64,000 nucleotides of DNA from Bradyrhizobium sp. CSS354 (GTDB lineage: Bacteria; Pseudomonadota; Alphaproteobacteria; Rhizobiales; Xanthobacteraceae), in assembly GCF_029051725.1 (NCBI RefSeq), contig NZ_JAACFU010000016.1, positions 98,975-162,974 on the forward strand, in the 5' to 3' direction. Shown here one piece after another: positions 28,073 through 37,404 of this stretch. The translations under genes were made by a program, and so were the position numbers. Numbering within the stretch: position 1 is the first letter of the stretch; each line of letters starts with the position of its first letter. Below the pieces are notes generated by a model. That model had not been told where the DNA came from, did not search any database, and was given only the letters and a program-made list of their open reading frames with translations.

Positions 28073-29878
28073 TTGCTTGACCGAACGCAGCCTGACGAGA
28101 ACCAGAACGCCGAGGACGTCACCGCCCACGGCGCTTCGGATCAATTGGCCGAGGACAAGCCGGCCGTGCGGGGCTGGCGTCCGCTGAACTGGCTGAAGCG
28201 CGCCGGGCAGTTCTTCTTCGCGCTTTCCTTTTCGAGCCTGACCCGCCGCATCGTCTCGCTCAACCTCGCCGGCCTCGTCGCGCTGGTGGCGAGCATCCTC
28301 TATCTGTCGCAATTCCGCGCCGGCTTGATCGACGCCCGCGCGCAGAGCCTGCTGGTACAGGCGGAGATCATCGCCGGCGCCATCGCGGCCTCCGCGACGG
28401 TGCAGACCAATGCCATCACCATCGACCCCGACCGGTTGCTCGACCTCAAGCCGGGCGAGACCTATGGCGGCTCGGACGAGTATTCCCCGCTGGATTTTCC
28501 GATCAATCCGGAGCGCGTGGCGCCGGTGCTGCGCACGCTGATCTCGCCGACCAAGACGCGCGCCCGCATCTACGACCCGAACGGCAGCCTGCTGGTCGAC
28601 AGCCGCAGCCTCGAGACCGTGGTGCGCTTCCCCCTGCCGTCAGTCTCCGCCGAGAAGCCGGGCATCGTCGAACGCGGCATGGTCGCGGCCCGCACTTGGC
28701 TCAATCGCGGCGACCTGCCGCTCTATCGCGAGCTCGGGCCCGAGAACGGCAACGGCTATGCGGAGGTCGGCGACGCGCTCCAGGGCCAGAAGCGCTCGAT
28801 GGTGCGGGTCAATGCGCGCGGCGAGGTGATCGTCTCGGTCGCGGTCCCCGTGCTGCGCTCGCGCGCCATCCACGGCGCGCTGATGCTGTCGACGCAGGGC
28901 GACGACATCGACCAGATGGTCACCGCCGAGCGCCTCGCCATCCTCAAGGTGGGCGGCGTCGCCGCAGCGGTCATGATCATGCTGTCGCTGCTGCTGGCCA
29001 GCACGATCGCAGGTCCGGTCCGCCGGCTCGCCGACAGCGCCGAGCTGATCCGCCGCCGGATCAGGACCCGGGTCGAGATTCCCGACTTCACCCGCCGTCG
29101 CGACGAGATCGGCCATCTCTCCGGTGCGCTGCGCGACATGACCAGTGCACTCTACAGCCGCATCGAAGCGATCGAGATGTTCGCCGCCGACGTCGCGCAC
29201 GAATTGAAGAACCCGCTGACCTCTTTGCGCTCCGCGGTCGAGACGTTGCCGCTGGCGCGCAACGAGAACAGCCGCGCGCGCCTGCTCGAGGTAATCGAGC
29301 ATGACGTCAAGCGGCTCGACCGGCTGATCTCGGACATCTCCGATGCCAGCCGTCTCGATGCCGAACTGCAGCGCCAGGATGCGATCCCGGTCGACCTGCG
29401 CCGCCTGCTGACGACGCTCGTCTCCGTCGCCAATGAAACCAAGCTCGGCCATGACGTCGCGGTCGAAATGCGTTTCGAGGGCCGCGGCCCGACTGATAAT
29501 TTCGCCGTGACGGGCCACGATTCTCGGCTCGGACAGATAGTCTCCAACCTGCTCTCGAATGCACAGTCCTTCTCCGAGCCCGGCAACAAGGTGCGCCTCA
29601 CCTGCCGCCGCGTGCGCGGAGAGATCGAGATCGTGGTCGACGACGACGGCCCCGGAATCCGGGATGACGCGCTGGAGCGCATCTTCGAGCGCTTCTACAC
29701 CGACCGCCCTCATCAGGGCTTTGGCCAGAACTCCGGCCTCGGCCTGTCGATCTCCAAGCAGATCGTCGACGCGCATGGCGGACGCATCTGGGCGGAGAAC
29801 CGTCCCGGCCCGGCGGACGAGGACGGAGCGCCGAGTGTCGTCGGCGCGCGCTTCGTGGTGAGGCTGCCGGCGCTATGA
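28073..29878 (+). CDS. chvG: Sensor histidine kinase ChvG
   Basis: Inner-membrane kinase of 601 residues. An N-terminal cytoplasmic stretch is followed by TM1 (about 60-85), a periplasmic sensing domain to about 295, TM2 (about 300-320) and HAMP. Next come HisKA with H376 in VAHELKNPLTSLR, then HATPase_c with DDDGPGIRDD and the GLGLSISKQI glycine motif. In this family the periplasmic domain is held inactive by ExoR and released at low pH. The start is a TTG at 28073, as the frame has no upstream alternative with better context. Its stop overlaps the hprK start by 4 bases, so the kinase and hprK are translationally coupled. Confidence 0.94.
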   Translation: MLDRTQPDENQNAEDVTAHGASDQLAEDKPAVRGWRPLNWLKRAGQFFFALSFSSLTRRIVSLNLAGLVALVASILYLSQFRAGLIDARAQSLLVQAEIIAGAIAASATVQTNAITIDPDRLLDLKPGETYGGSDEYSPLDFPINPERVAPVLRTLISPTKTRARIYDPNGSLLVDSRSLETVVRFPLPSVSAEKPGIVERGMVAARTWLNRGDLPLYRELGPENGNGYAEVGDALQGQKRSMVRVNARGEVIVSVAVPVLRSRAIHGALMLSTQGDDIDQMVTAERLAILKVGGVAAAVMIMLSLLLASTIAGPVRRLADSAELIRRRIRTRVEIPDFTRRRDEIGHLSGALRDMTSALYSRIEAIEMFAADVAHELKNPLTSLRSAVETLPLARNENSRARLLEVIEHDVKRLDRLISDISDASRLDAELQRQDAIPVDLRRLLTTLVSVANETKLGHDVAVEMRFEGRGPTDNFAVTGHDSRLGQIVSNLLSNAQSFSEPGNKVRLTCRRVRGEIEIVVDDDGPGIRDDALERIFERFYTDRPHQGFGQNSGLGLSISKQIVDAHGGRIWAENRPGPADEDGAPSVVGARFVVRLPAL

Positions 29879-30399
29879 GCGACGGCGGCCCCAGCATTCA
29901 CGCCTCGGCGGTCAAGGTTGGAGATCTGGCGGTGCTGATCCGCGGGCCCTCGGGCTCCGGCAAGTCGCGCCTTGCCTTCGATTTGATCATGGCGGGACGT
30001 AGCGGCGTGCTCGAAAGGGCCGTTCTGGTCGGTGATGACCGTGTCCATCTGGCGACAGTCGGCCGGGAAATTGAGGTCCGCCCCGCTCCGGTCCTGGCCG
30101 GGCTGATCGAGATTCGGGGGCTGGGAATCCGCCGCTGCGACTTCGTGGAGCATGCGACCGTCGGTCTCGTGGTCGATCTGGACGCTGCGGATGCGGAGCG
30201 GCTGCCGCCGGACGAATCCCTGAAAACAGCCATTTTAGGTGTCGAAATACCGCGAATCCCGATCGGCCGCGACTATTCGCCCCTCCCACTGGTTGTCGCG
30301 GCCTTGACCACTACCAAGAGTTCATCTTCCGTTAACCCTTCAGGCGATTGTTTGAAGGGAAATGGTAACCATATGAACCCCACACTCGCGACCGAATAG
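29875..30399 (+). CDS. hprK: HPr kinase/phosphorylase, short alphaproteobacterial form
   Basis: A 174-residue protein covering only the C-terminal kinase domain, as is normal in rhizobia. The Walker A GPSGSGKS is at 24-31, the acidic LVGDD at about 51-55, and the HprK signature EIRGLGI near residue 77. The enzyme phosphorylates HPr on a serine, using ATP, and can reverse it. Its target serine, Ser61, is present in the HPr encoded two genes downstream. The start overlaps the chvG stop (ATGA), a strong sign of one operon. The C-terminal tail is Ser/Thr/Asn-rich and looks less conserved. Confidence 0.92.
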   Translation: MSDGGPSIHASAVKVGDLAVLIRGPSGSGKSRLAFDLIMAGRSGVLERAVLVGDDRVHLATVGREIEVRPAPVLAGLIEIRGLGIRRCDFVEHATVGLVVDLDAADAERLPPDESLKTAILGVEIPRIPIGRDYSPLPLVVAALTTTKSSSSVNPSGDCLKGNGNHMNPTLATE

Positions 30400-30532
30400 A
30401 CCGGCGCAGCTCCCCTTATCCATCCGTCTAGATTCAGGGAGATACGCAACATCCCCTCTTGCGCGGGGGCTCTGGATGGTCAAAGTGGCGCGTTCGTGCG
30501 GTGCACCAAAAGCGCCCGCGAGGAGTTTTCCG

Positions 30533-30934
30533 ATGATTGGTCTAGTACTTGTGACCCACGGGCGCCTTGCCGACGAATTCAAGGCAGCGCTTGAACATGT
30601 CATGGGCCCACAAAAGCAAATCGAAGCGATCACGATCGGCGCCGAAGATGATTCCGATCTCTGTCGAAGCGACATCATCGAGGCGGTTAACCGCGTCGAT
30701 TCCGGCGACGGCGTCGCGATCCTCACCGACATGTTCGGTGGCACGCCGTCGAACCTGGCAATATCCTGCATGAGCCGGCCGAAGGTCGAAGTGCTCGCGG
30801 GCATCAACCTTCCCATGCTGGTGAAGCTCGCCAAGGTGCGCGAGGAGCGTCCGCTTCCCGACGCGATCGCGATGGCCCAGGAAGCCGGCCGCAAATACGT
30901 CACCATCGCCAGCCGCGTCCTCGCCGGCAAATGA
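30533..30934 (+). CDS. PTS system EIIA component, mannose type
   Basis: Cytoplasmic phosphocarrier of 133 residues with the EIIA-Man fold. The phosphorylation site is H9 in LVTHGRLADEF, and LTDMFGGTPSN is the conserved family loop. No EIIB/EIIC is nearby, so, as in other alphaproteobacteria, it is most likely regulatory rather than a sugar transporter part. The ATG at 30533 is set by AGGAG eight bases upstream; an in-frame start at 30476 would add unrelated residues. It overlaps the HPr gene by 4 bases. Confidence 0.93.
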   Translation: MIGLVLVTHGRLADEFKAALEHVMGPQKQIEAITIGAEDDSDLCRSDIIEAVNRVDSGDGVAILTDMFGGTPSNLAISCMSRPKVEVLAGINLPMLVKLAKVREERPLPDAIAMAQEAGRKYVTIASRVLAGK

Positions 30935-31248
30935 GCGACGAGGCGCCGCAAGCCGGGACGGGCGTGCCCGCGGGCGCGATCTCCAAGGACCTTCTGATCA
31001 TCAACAAGCGCGGCCTGCATGCGCGGGCCTCCGCAAAGTTCGTCCAGGCCGTCGAGCGCTTCAGCGCGCAGGTCTGGGTAACGCGCGGCGGCGAAACCGT
31101 CGGCGGCACCTCGATCATGGGCCTGATGATGCTCGCCGCCGGTCCCGGCACCACCATCACGGTCGCCGCTGCCGGCGATGATGCCGAAGCCGCGCTCGCG
31201 GCGATCACCGAACTCGTTGAAAGCAAATTCAACGAGGAAGGGATTTAG
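30931..31248 (+). CDS. HPr phosphocarrier protein
   Basis: A 105-residue HPr-family protein. The histidine phosphorylated by EI/NPr kinase is H30 in RGLHARASAKF. The regulatory serine is Ser61, in GGTSIMGLMML, the site for HprK. An N-terminal extension of about 18 residues precedes the domain, which is common in alphaproteobacteria. The gene overlaps the EIIA stop by 4 bases, so both are made together. It is the last gene of the chvI-chvG-hprK-EIIA-HPr run; the adjoining gene on the minus strand is unrelated. Confidence 0.94.
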   Translation: MSDEAPQAGTGVPAGAISKDLLIINKRGLHARASAKFVQAVERFSAQVWVTRGGETVGGTSIMGLMMLAAGPGTTITVAAAGDDAEAALAAITELVESKFNEEGI

Positions 31249-31263
31249 GCGGCGTCGCCTCGA

Positions 31264-32901
31264 TCACTTCGGCGGCGCGATGTAGATGTTCCAGCTCATC
31301 GACGGACCGGCTTTGCCGTGGGTGAAACGGCGCGTCGTCATCACGATGCGCTCGGCGTTCGGCGCCACCTCGGACACCCATTTCTCGAACGCCGGCAGGC
31401 GACCGTCCGCAGGATCGAACACGCCGATGAAGCCGTATCTCTTGACGTCATCGGGCGAAATCAACCCGGACCCCCAGGCTTCGAGCGGCGTGAACGCGGC
31501 CGGATGATCCGCGCTGTAGAACACCATCGGCTGGATCGATTCCATGGTGCCGGCGACGACCGCCCAGCGCGAGGCGAAGCGCGCGTGCCAGGCCTGCGTC
31601 AGCTCGCGCGCGAGATCCGAGCGCGCGCCATAGGTCGCCGTGTTGCCGGCATTGGCCGCCATCTCGCGCGCGGCGATCCAGGGCGAGGCAGCGAGCGTGG
31701 CGACGCTGAGCACGAGCCAGATCGCGACAATGTTGAACAGCGCAGCACTCTGCACCCGCAAGGCCGGGATCGCGACCAGCGCGAGCGGCACCAGGAAGAA
31801 CAGCGAGATGCCCCAATCGGTCTTCATGTAGATGCTGAAGGCCAGCGCGCCGAGCGCGGGGCCGACCGCGACGATGATCTGAATGAGCCAGACGTTGCGC
31901 GCCTGCGATAGATTCACGCCGGGATTCGCGCCGCGCGCCCAGGCCCGCGTGACGATGCGCAAGGGCGCACGCAGCAGCAGCAGCCTGAACCAAGGTGGCA
32001 CCAGCGCCATCGCCAGCGCGGCCAGCGCCACCGGCAATGCCAGCAGCGCGACATTGTGCAGGGCATAGCCGGCCACCAGCTGATGCACCTGGCCGCTGTC
32101 CTCGAGGCTGTAGGTGTCGCCCGCATAGGTCAGCGGCACGAAATGCGCGTCCGCCAGCCAGACGATGTGCGGGATCATCGCCACCACCATTGTCGCGATC
32201 GCAACCCATGGCGCCGGTGACGACAGGAAACTCAATCGCTCCGGATGGATCAGCGCGGCAAGCCCGATGGCGCCGATCATGGTCAGCACCCAGTATTTGG
32301 TCATCAGCGCCAGCGCGCCGGCAAGGCCGAGCAAGACTCCGGACTGCCAGCTCCGCTTCTCGAACGCATTGAGATAAGCGAGCACGAGGAGCGGCAAGGT
32401 GACGAGCTGGAGCAGGTCGGGATTGTACTTGAAGCCCTTGAAATTGAAGATCGGGTAGAGCGCGACCATCACCACGACCAGGAACGCGCGCCGCGCATCG
32501 ACCACACGCAGCGCGATGAGCCAGCAGATCACCATACCGGTACCGACGGTCGCCATCGCCAGCGCATAGGTCGCCCAGTCCGTCGGCGGGAACATCGTGA
32601 ACCAGAGGCCGGCGACCCAGCCCGACAGCGGCGGGTGCTTGCCATAGCCCCACAGGAATTTCTGCCCCCATCCCCAGGCTTCTGCGACGTCCATGTGAAC
32701 GTCCTGCGCGGCCTTGAGATTGATCAGGATGAAGGTCCAGAGCACCGCATGCAGGATGGCGAGCTGGATCACCTGCCAGAGGCGCGCCTCGGGGCGGGTC
32801 GCGCTTGCAACCAGCCAGGCCCGAAAGCGGGCATAGCTCACCCGGGTCTTCGCGCGCGCTCGGGCAGACGGGATCGAGGTCGTCGACATGGGCCTGGACA
32901 T
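31264..32901 (-). CDS. Glycosyltransferase family 39-like membrane protein
   Basis: A 545-residue polytopic membrane protein with about ten hydrophobic segments. After a short cytosolic N-terminus and TM1 it has the first loop with DVAEAWGWGQKFLWGYGKHPP. Its acidic residues and the PPLSGW tail are typical of PMT/ArnT-type transferases, which use polyprenyl-phosphate sugars. A C-terminal soluble segment of about 110 residues follows the last membrane helix. The acceptor, lipid A or another envelope component, cannot be read. Starts at 32901 and 32889 are both possible. Only 15 bases separate its stop from that of the HPr gene; the two are convergent. Confidence 0.8.
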   Translation of the reverse strand: MSRPMSTTSIPSARARAKTRVSYARFRAWLVASATRPEARLWQVIQLAILHAVLWTFILINLKAAQDVHMDVAEAWGWGQKFLWGYGKHPPLSGWVAGLWFTMFPPTDWATYALAMATVGTGMVICWLIALRVVDARRAFLVVVMVALYPIFNFKGFKYNPDLLQLVTLPLLVLAYLNAFEKRSWQSGVLLGLAGALALMTKYWVLTMIGAIGLAALIHPERLSFLSSPAPWVAIATMVVAMIPHIVWLADAHFVPLTYAGDTYSLEDSGQVHQLVAGYALHNVALLALPVALAALAMALVPPWFRLLLLRAPLRIVTRAWARGANPGVNLSQARNVWLIQIIVAVGPALGALAFSIYMKTDWGISLFFLVPLALVAIPALRVQSAALFNIVAIWLVLSVATLAASPWIAAREMAANAGNTATYGARSDLARELTQAWHARFASRWAVVAGTMESIQPMVFYSADHPAAFTPLEAWGSGLISPDDVKRYGFIGVFDPADGRLPAFEKWVSEVAPNAERIVMTTRRFTHGKAGPSMSWNIYIAPPK

Positions 32902-33015
32902 CAGGCGTTGCGTAGCGCGTTTCAGGCCGTCGTGGAATCAGCTTGGCGTGAACAAAGGCCCTGAAATTACAGCAATATGGTTGCCGCACGGGGATGTGAG
33001 TGGTATCCCGCGCCC

Positions 33016-34827
33016 ATGACGACCGTCCCCATTTCCAACATCCGCAATTTCTCCATCGTCGCCCATATCGACCATGGCAAATCGACGCTGGCCGATCGCC
33101 TGATCCAGATGACCGGCGGCCTCACCGACCGGGAAATGGCGGGCAAGGAGCAGGTGCTCGATTCCATGGACATCGAGCGCGAGCGCGGCATCACCATCAA
33201 GGCGCAGACGGTGCGGCTTGCGTACAAAGCCAAGGACGGCAAGGATTACATCTTCAACCTGATGGACACGCCCGGCCATGTCGACTTCGCCTACGAAGTC
33301 TCGCGGTCGCTGGCGGCCTGCGAGGGTTCCCTGCTCGTGGTCGACGCCAGCCAGGGCGTCGAAGCGCAGACGCTCGCCAACGTCTACCAGGCGCTCGACA
33401 ACAACCACGAGATCGTCCCGGTCCTGAACAAGGTCGACCTTCCCGCCGCAGAGCCCGAGAAGGTCAAGCAGCAGATCGAGGACGTCATCGGCATCGACGC
33501 GTCCGACGCGGTGATGATCTCGGCCAAGACCGGCCTCGGCGTGCCCGACGTGCTGGAGGCGATCGTCACCCGCCTGCCGCCGCCGAAGGGCGATCGCGAT
33601 GCGACGCTGAAGGCGCTGCTGGTCGACAGCTGGTACGACGTCTATCTCGGCGTGGTCGTGCTGATCCGCGTCGTCGACGGCGTCATGAAGAAGGGCAGCC
33701 GCGTCCGCATGATGGGCACGGGCGCGGCCTATGACATCGAGCGCGTCGGCTTCTTCACGCCGAAAATGACGCAGGTCGACGAGCTCGGCCCCGGCGAGAT
33801 CGGCTTCATCACCGCCGCGATCAAGGAAGTCGCCGACACCCGCGTCGGCGACACCATCACCGACGACAGGAAGCCTGTCACCGAAATGCTGCCGGGCTTC
33901 AAGCCGGCGATCCCGGTGGTGTTCTGCGGCCTGTTCCCGGTCGATGCCGACGACTTCGAAACACTGCGCGCCGCGATGGGCAAGCTGCGTCTGAACGACG
34001 CCAGCTTCTCGTTCGAAATGGAAACCTCGGCCGCACTCGGCTTCGGCTTCCGCTGCGGCTTCCTCGGCCTGTTGCATCTGGAGATCATCCAGGAGCGGCT
34101 GTCGCGCGAGTTCGATCTCAATCTGATCGCGACCGCGCCGAGCGTCATCTACAAGATGAAGCTCAACGACGGCACCGAGATCGAGATCCACAATCCCATC
34201 GACATGCCTGACGTGGTCAAGATCGCGGAGATCCAGGAGCCCTGGATCGAGGCCACGATCCTCACCCCCGACGAGTATCTCGGCAGCGTGCTCAAGCTGT
34301 GCCAGGACCGCCGCGGTGCGCAGAAGGAGCTGACTTACGTCGGCTCCCGCGCCATGGTGAAATACGATCTGCCGCTCAACGAGGTCGTGTTCGACTTCTA
34401 CGACCGCCTGAAGTCGGTCTCCAAGGGCTACGCCTCGTTCGACTATCATCTCACCGACTACAAGCCGGCCGATCTGGTGAAAATGCAGATCCTCGTCAAC
34501 AACGAGCCGGTCGACGCGCTCTCGATGCTGGTCCACCGCACCCGCGCGGAGGGGCGCGGCCGCGCCATGGTCGAGAAGATGAAGGATTTGATCCCGCCGC
34601 ACATGTTCCAGATCCCGATCCAGGCGGCGATCGGCGGCAAGGTGATCGCGCGCGAAACGGTCCGCGCGCTGCGCAAGGACGTCACCGCAAAGTGCTACGG
34701 CGGCGACATCACGCGTAAACGGAAACTTCTGGAGAAGCAGAAGGAAGGCAAGAAGAAGATGCGGCAGTTCGGCAAGGTCGACATCCCGCAGGAAGCCTTC
34801 ATCGCCGCGCTGAAGGTGGACAGCTGA
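33016..34827 (+). CDS. lepA: Elongation factor 4 (LepA)
   Basis: Ribosomal translocase-like GTPase of 603 residues that back-translocates stalled ribosomes. G-domain motifs are AHIDHGKST (G1), the switch region with ERERGITIKAQ, DTPGHVDF (G3), NKVDLP (G4) and SAKTG (G5). The LepA-specific C-terminal domain includes VSKGYASFDYHL and the last helix with RKRKLLEKQKEGKKKM. The ATG at 33016 gives the usual N-terminus MTTVPISNIRNFSI. A terminator-like hairpin with a T-tract follows about 120 bases after the stop. Confidence 0.96.
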   Translation: MTTVPISNIRNFSIVAHIDHGKSTLADRLIQMTGGLTDREMAGKEQVLDSMDIERERGITIKAQTVRLAYKAKDGKDYIFNLMDTPGHVDFAYEVSRSLAACEGSLLVVDASQGVEAQTLANVYQALDNNHEIVPVLNKVDLPAAEPEKVKQQIEDVIGIDASDAVMISAKTGLGVPDVLEAIVTRLPPPKGDRDATLKALLVDSWYDVYLGVVVLIRVVDGVMKKGSRVRMMGTGAAYDIERVGFFTPKMTQVDELGPGEIGFITAAIKEVADTRVGDTITDDRKPVTEMLPGFKPAIPVVFCGLFPVDADDFETLRAAMGKLRLNDASFSFEMETSAALGFGFRCGFLGLLHLEIIQERLSREFDLNLIATAPSVIYKMKLNDGTEIEIHNPIDMPDVVKIAEIQEPWIEATILTPDEYLGSVLKLCQDRRGAQKELTYVGSRAMVKYDLPLNEVVFDFYDRLKSVSKGYASFDYHLTDYKPADLVKMQILVNNEPVDALSMLVHRTRAEGRGRAMVEKMKDLIPPHMFQIPIQAAIGGKVIARETVRALRKDVTAKCYGGDITRKRKLLEKQKEGKKKMRQFGKVDIPQEAFIAALKVDS

Positions 34828-34910
34828 GGCGAGCGCCTCGCCCGGCTCGAGCGAGACGAGACAGGTCTGGTCCGCGCTTTTCGGGACCGGACAATAAAAA
34901 ACGCGAAAAC

Positions 34911-34957
34911 AACCCCATGCACAGTAGCCGGCACGTTGTTGGCATTGGGTTTTTTTT
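34911..34957 (+). terminator. Probable terminator downstream of lepA
   Basis: AACCCCATGC (34911-34920) pairs with GCATTGGGTT (34942-34951), with one mismatch, and is followed by a run of eight T. The same kind of motif, AACCCCATGCACAGTAG, recurs in bradyrhizobial genomes as I remember it, so it may also be a dispersed repeat. Confidence 0.65.
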
Positions 34958-35074
34958 CGAACTTCCGATTTTACGAAATCTATTTGACTCGTCGGGCAAA
35001 ACAGGAGCATGATGCCATGATCGCAAGCCGTGGGATTGGCGAGCTGTTGTGTGCAGGCCTGCGATGTCGAGCTT

Positions 35075-35992
35075 TCAATGCTGAGGCGTGTGCACTTGAT
35101 CGTTCCAGCTTCTTGAAGCGTGCGCAAAGCTCGTCACGCTGGCCGCGACGACGTAGGATCTGAACGAACATGACGACCTCGCTCGTTCACGCCTGCGACG
35201 TCTATTCTGCCCCTCCGGACGCGCTGCAGCGTGCAACGCTGCTGCGCAAAGCCGGGATCCAGCAAGCATGGCACCGCCATCGATGTGAAGCGTCTCGCCA
35301 TTCATGAAGCGGTTGCTCATCAGGAAGACCACAGCGTTTCCGGCTTCCTGCGCCGTGCCAAGGCGGTGCAGCGGCAGCTTGTCCTTGAGAGCCGCCACGT
35401 AATCATCGCGGCCGTCGCCAAGTGTGCGCGCGAGCAGAGGCGTATTGATCGTTCCAGGCGACAACGTGTTCACGCGGAGCGGTGCCAATTCCAGGGCGAG
35501 GCCCCGGGCGAAGGCTTCCATAGCAGCCGAGGCGGCGGCAAGCACGGCGGTGCCGTATGCGTTTGGTCGGTCGGCCAAGGCTCCGGAAATGAAAGTGACT
35601 GATCCGTCGGCGGCAATTCGGCTTCCGAGGCTGCGCAGGACATGAACAGCCGCCCAGATGCGCTCATCGAAAGCGCGGCGCAAATGATTGACGTCCGCCG
35701 CAAATATCTTGCCCGCGACGAAACTGCCGGCAAGCAGAACGAGATGATCGACGTGGGGGATATCGGCTAGTGCGGCGGCGATCGTTTCAGGTTTGGTCAC
35801 ATCGGCGGAGCGCCAACCGGCGAACCCATTCTCGGTGGCAACCCGCTCAGCTCCCGCGGCACCGAGCCCGATAACGATGACTTTGCCACCGGCTGCGTGG
35901 GCCTGTTGGGCCGCGGCAAGGCCAATTCCCGACGTACCACCGAAAATGACGACGGTTTGGTCCTTGAGAGAGCTGGAGGGCAAATCGGTCAT
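35075..35992 (-). CDS. SDR-family oxidoreductase with atypical active site and long tail
   Basis: NAD(P)-binding short-chain dehydrogenase-like protein of 305 residues, longer than the usual about 240. The cofactor motif GGTSGIG is at about 18-24 and an LAGS segment is near residue 90. Where YxxxK is expected it has AYGTAV, so the catalytic lysine is missing; the SGALADRP serine is kept. This is the pattern of a divergent SDR subgroup. The core ends at GGAMLA, where homologues generally stop, but the frame continues for about 61 residues rich in Arg and Ser, so the stop codon may have been lost. The start at 35992 is chosen from the fold. Divergent from the LysR gene, a classic target arrangement. 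Confidence 0.75.
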   Translation of the reverse strand: MTDLPSSSLKDQTVVIFGGTSGIGLAAAQQAHAAGGKVIVIGLGAAGAERVATENGFAGWRSADVTKPETIAAALADIPHVDHLVLLAGSFVAGKIFAADVNHLRRAFDERIWAAVHVLRSLGSRIAADGSVTFISGALADRPNAYGTAVLAAASAAMEAFARGLALELAPLRVNTLSPGTINTPLLARTLGDGRDDYVAALKDKLPLHRLGTAQEAGNAVVFLMSNRFMNGETLHIDGGAMLAGSRLCAAALHAAARPEGQNRRRRRERARSSCSFRSYVVAASVTSFAHASRSWNDQVHTPQH

Positions 35993-36101
35993 GAAGGCGG
36001 TCCTTTCGAAGGGCAGCGCCCAACGCGCGGCCGATGGACTCAATCTAGACGCCTCGGTTTTGCTTGATAATCCGGCACATTGTCGGCTCTATTATGCCGC
36101 C

Positions 36102-37058
36102 ATGGAACAAATCAGCCTCGACCGACTGACCGGACTTATCGCCTTCGCCCGCTCCGGATCGCTTGGCAGCTATACCGCCGCCGCTCGCGCTCTCGGCGTC
36201 TCGCCTTCGGCCGTCAGCAAAAGCGTTCAAAGGCTGGAGCAGCGTCTTGGCCTCCGCCTGTTCAGCCGAACCACCCGCTCGCTGACCTTGACCTCGGAAG
36301 GCCGAGATCTGCACGAGCGGACACTGCGCCTTTTGCGGGAAGCGGATGCGATCGAACAGGCGGCATCTGCCGCGCGGTCCGAGCCCTCTGGCGTTTTGAG
36401 GATTGCAGCGCCTCTGCCGATCGGCACCCATATTCTCGCCGCGGCGTTGCCGCGCTTTCGCAGTCGCTATCCAAAACTTGCGATAGACCTGCGGCTCGGC
36501 GATCAGTTCGTCGATCTTATTGAAGAGGGCATCGATGTGGCGATCCGCGTCGGCGAGCTTGCCGATTCTCGGCTGATCTCACGGCAACTCGCGCCTCACC
36601 GCATCTGCGCATTCGCGTCACCGGAATATCTGGCTCGGCGCGGAACGCCGATGAGCCCGCACGAGCTGGTCAATCATGACTGCGTAAACTTTCGCTTCCA
36701 GAGTTCGGGGCAGATTTTTCGGTGGCCTTTGATCGTCGGGGACCGCTCGATCGAGCTCGTTCCCGATGCCGGGATCATCACCGACGTCAGTGATGCCGTC
36801 GCCGTGGCCATTGCGTCGGGTGGCGGTATCGGCATTACGCCCACCTACGTCGCAGCACCCTACGTGCGGCGAAAGGAGCTCTTGCCGGTGTTGCAGAATT
36901 TCGCCGTTCCGAGGACCAACATCACCGCACTTTGGCCGGAAAGTCGACGCGGCAATCCCAATGTGACGAGCTTCATCGCGTTCTTGTCCGAAGTCTTCAC
37001 GTCGCGACCTTCATGGGACGACGTGGTCGCCAAAGCCGGTCAGGATGTCGAGAGATGA
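36102..37058 (+). CDS. LysR-family transcriptional regulator
   Basis: A 318-residue regulator. The N-terminal winged helix (about 1-65) reads FARSGSLGSYTAAARALGVS then SAVSKSVQRLEQRLGLRLF. The C-terminal substrate-binding domain carries DVAIRVGEL, ASPEYLARRG and GGGIGITPTYVA. The 109-base gap to the divergent SDR gene contains ATAAT (36067-36071) facing ATTAT (36091-36095), a possible LysR-type site. It therefore probably controls the SDR gene. The effector is unknown. The start at 36102 is set by the family N-terminus (MEQISLDRLTGLIAFA). Confidence 0.92.
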   Translation: MEQISLDRLTGLIAFARSGSLGSYTAAARALGVSPSAVSKSVQRLEQRLGLRLFSRTTRSLTLTSEGRDLHERTLRLLREADAIEQAASAARSEPSGVLRIAAPLPIGTHILAAALPRFRSRYPKLAIDLRLGDQFVDLIEEGIDVAIRVGELADSRLISRQLAPHRICAFASPEYLARRGTPMSPHELVNHDCVNFRFQSSGQIFRWPLIVGDRSIELVPDAGIITDVSDAVAVAIASGGGIGITPTYVAAPYVRRKELLPVLQNFAVPRTNITALWPESRRGNPNVTSFIAFLSEVFTSRPSWDDVVAKAGQDVER

Positions 37059-37404
37059 AGCTTGCAGTCTCGCCAACGCCCGCCGGGGACCGTTAACAGA
37101 GGCGACGGCTGCCTTCCAACGTCGCCTTCTGCCCGATCGCGTTGAGAACGCCAGGGGCGGCGCTTCATGGCCTCGTTGAACTCGAACGTTCACGCCGCAT
37201 CAGACCTGCCGCGCGCGACAAACGCATCGCCCTTGTCGTTCGGGCAATTACAGTTTCCGGGCGCAATTCGCCTGCTCGCGGCTGATACCGCTCAGTTGTC
37301 GGCCACCTCATACCCGTGCCTGTCTCCATATCCGATCAGGTTGCGCCGAAGCGTCGCCAATCGGCAGAGACTTTGCTAGACCTGTGACGCAAGGCTAAAT
37401 GCCT
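37059..37404. other. Intergenic stretch without a recognisable gene
   Basis: 346 bases between the LysR gene and a convergent SDR gene. I found no credible coding frame: the possible short frames have poor composition. One 8-bp inverted repeat (AGGCGACG at 37100-37107 with CGTCGCCT at 37120-37127) lies about 40 bases past the LysR stop, but lacks a T-tract, so a terminator role is weak. Confidence 0.6.

Noticed and set aside
34861..34895. Imperfect hairpin shortly after lepA as a terminator
   Set aside because: The stem (GTCTGGTCC with GGACCGGAC) is followed by an A-rich rather than T-rich run on the plus strand; the next hairpin with eight T fits better.
32938..35127. A 729-codon open frame on the minus strand opposite lepA
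   Set aside because: Same reasoning: antisense to lepA, Asp/His/Arg-rich and without motifs.
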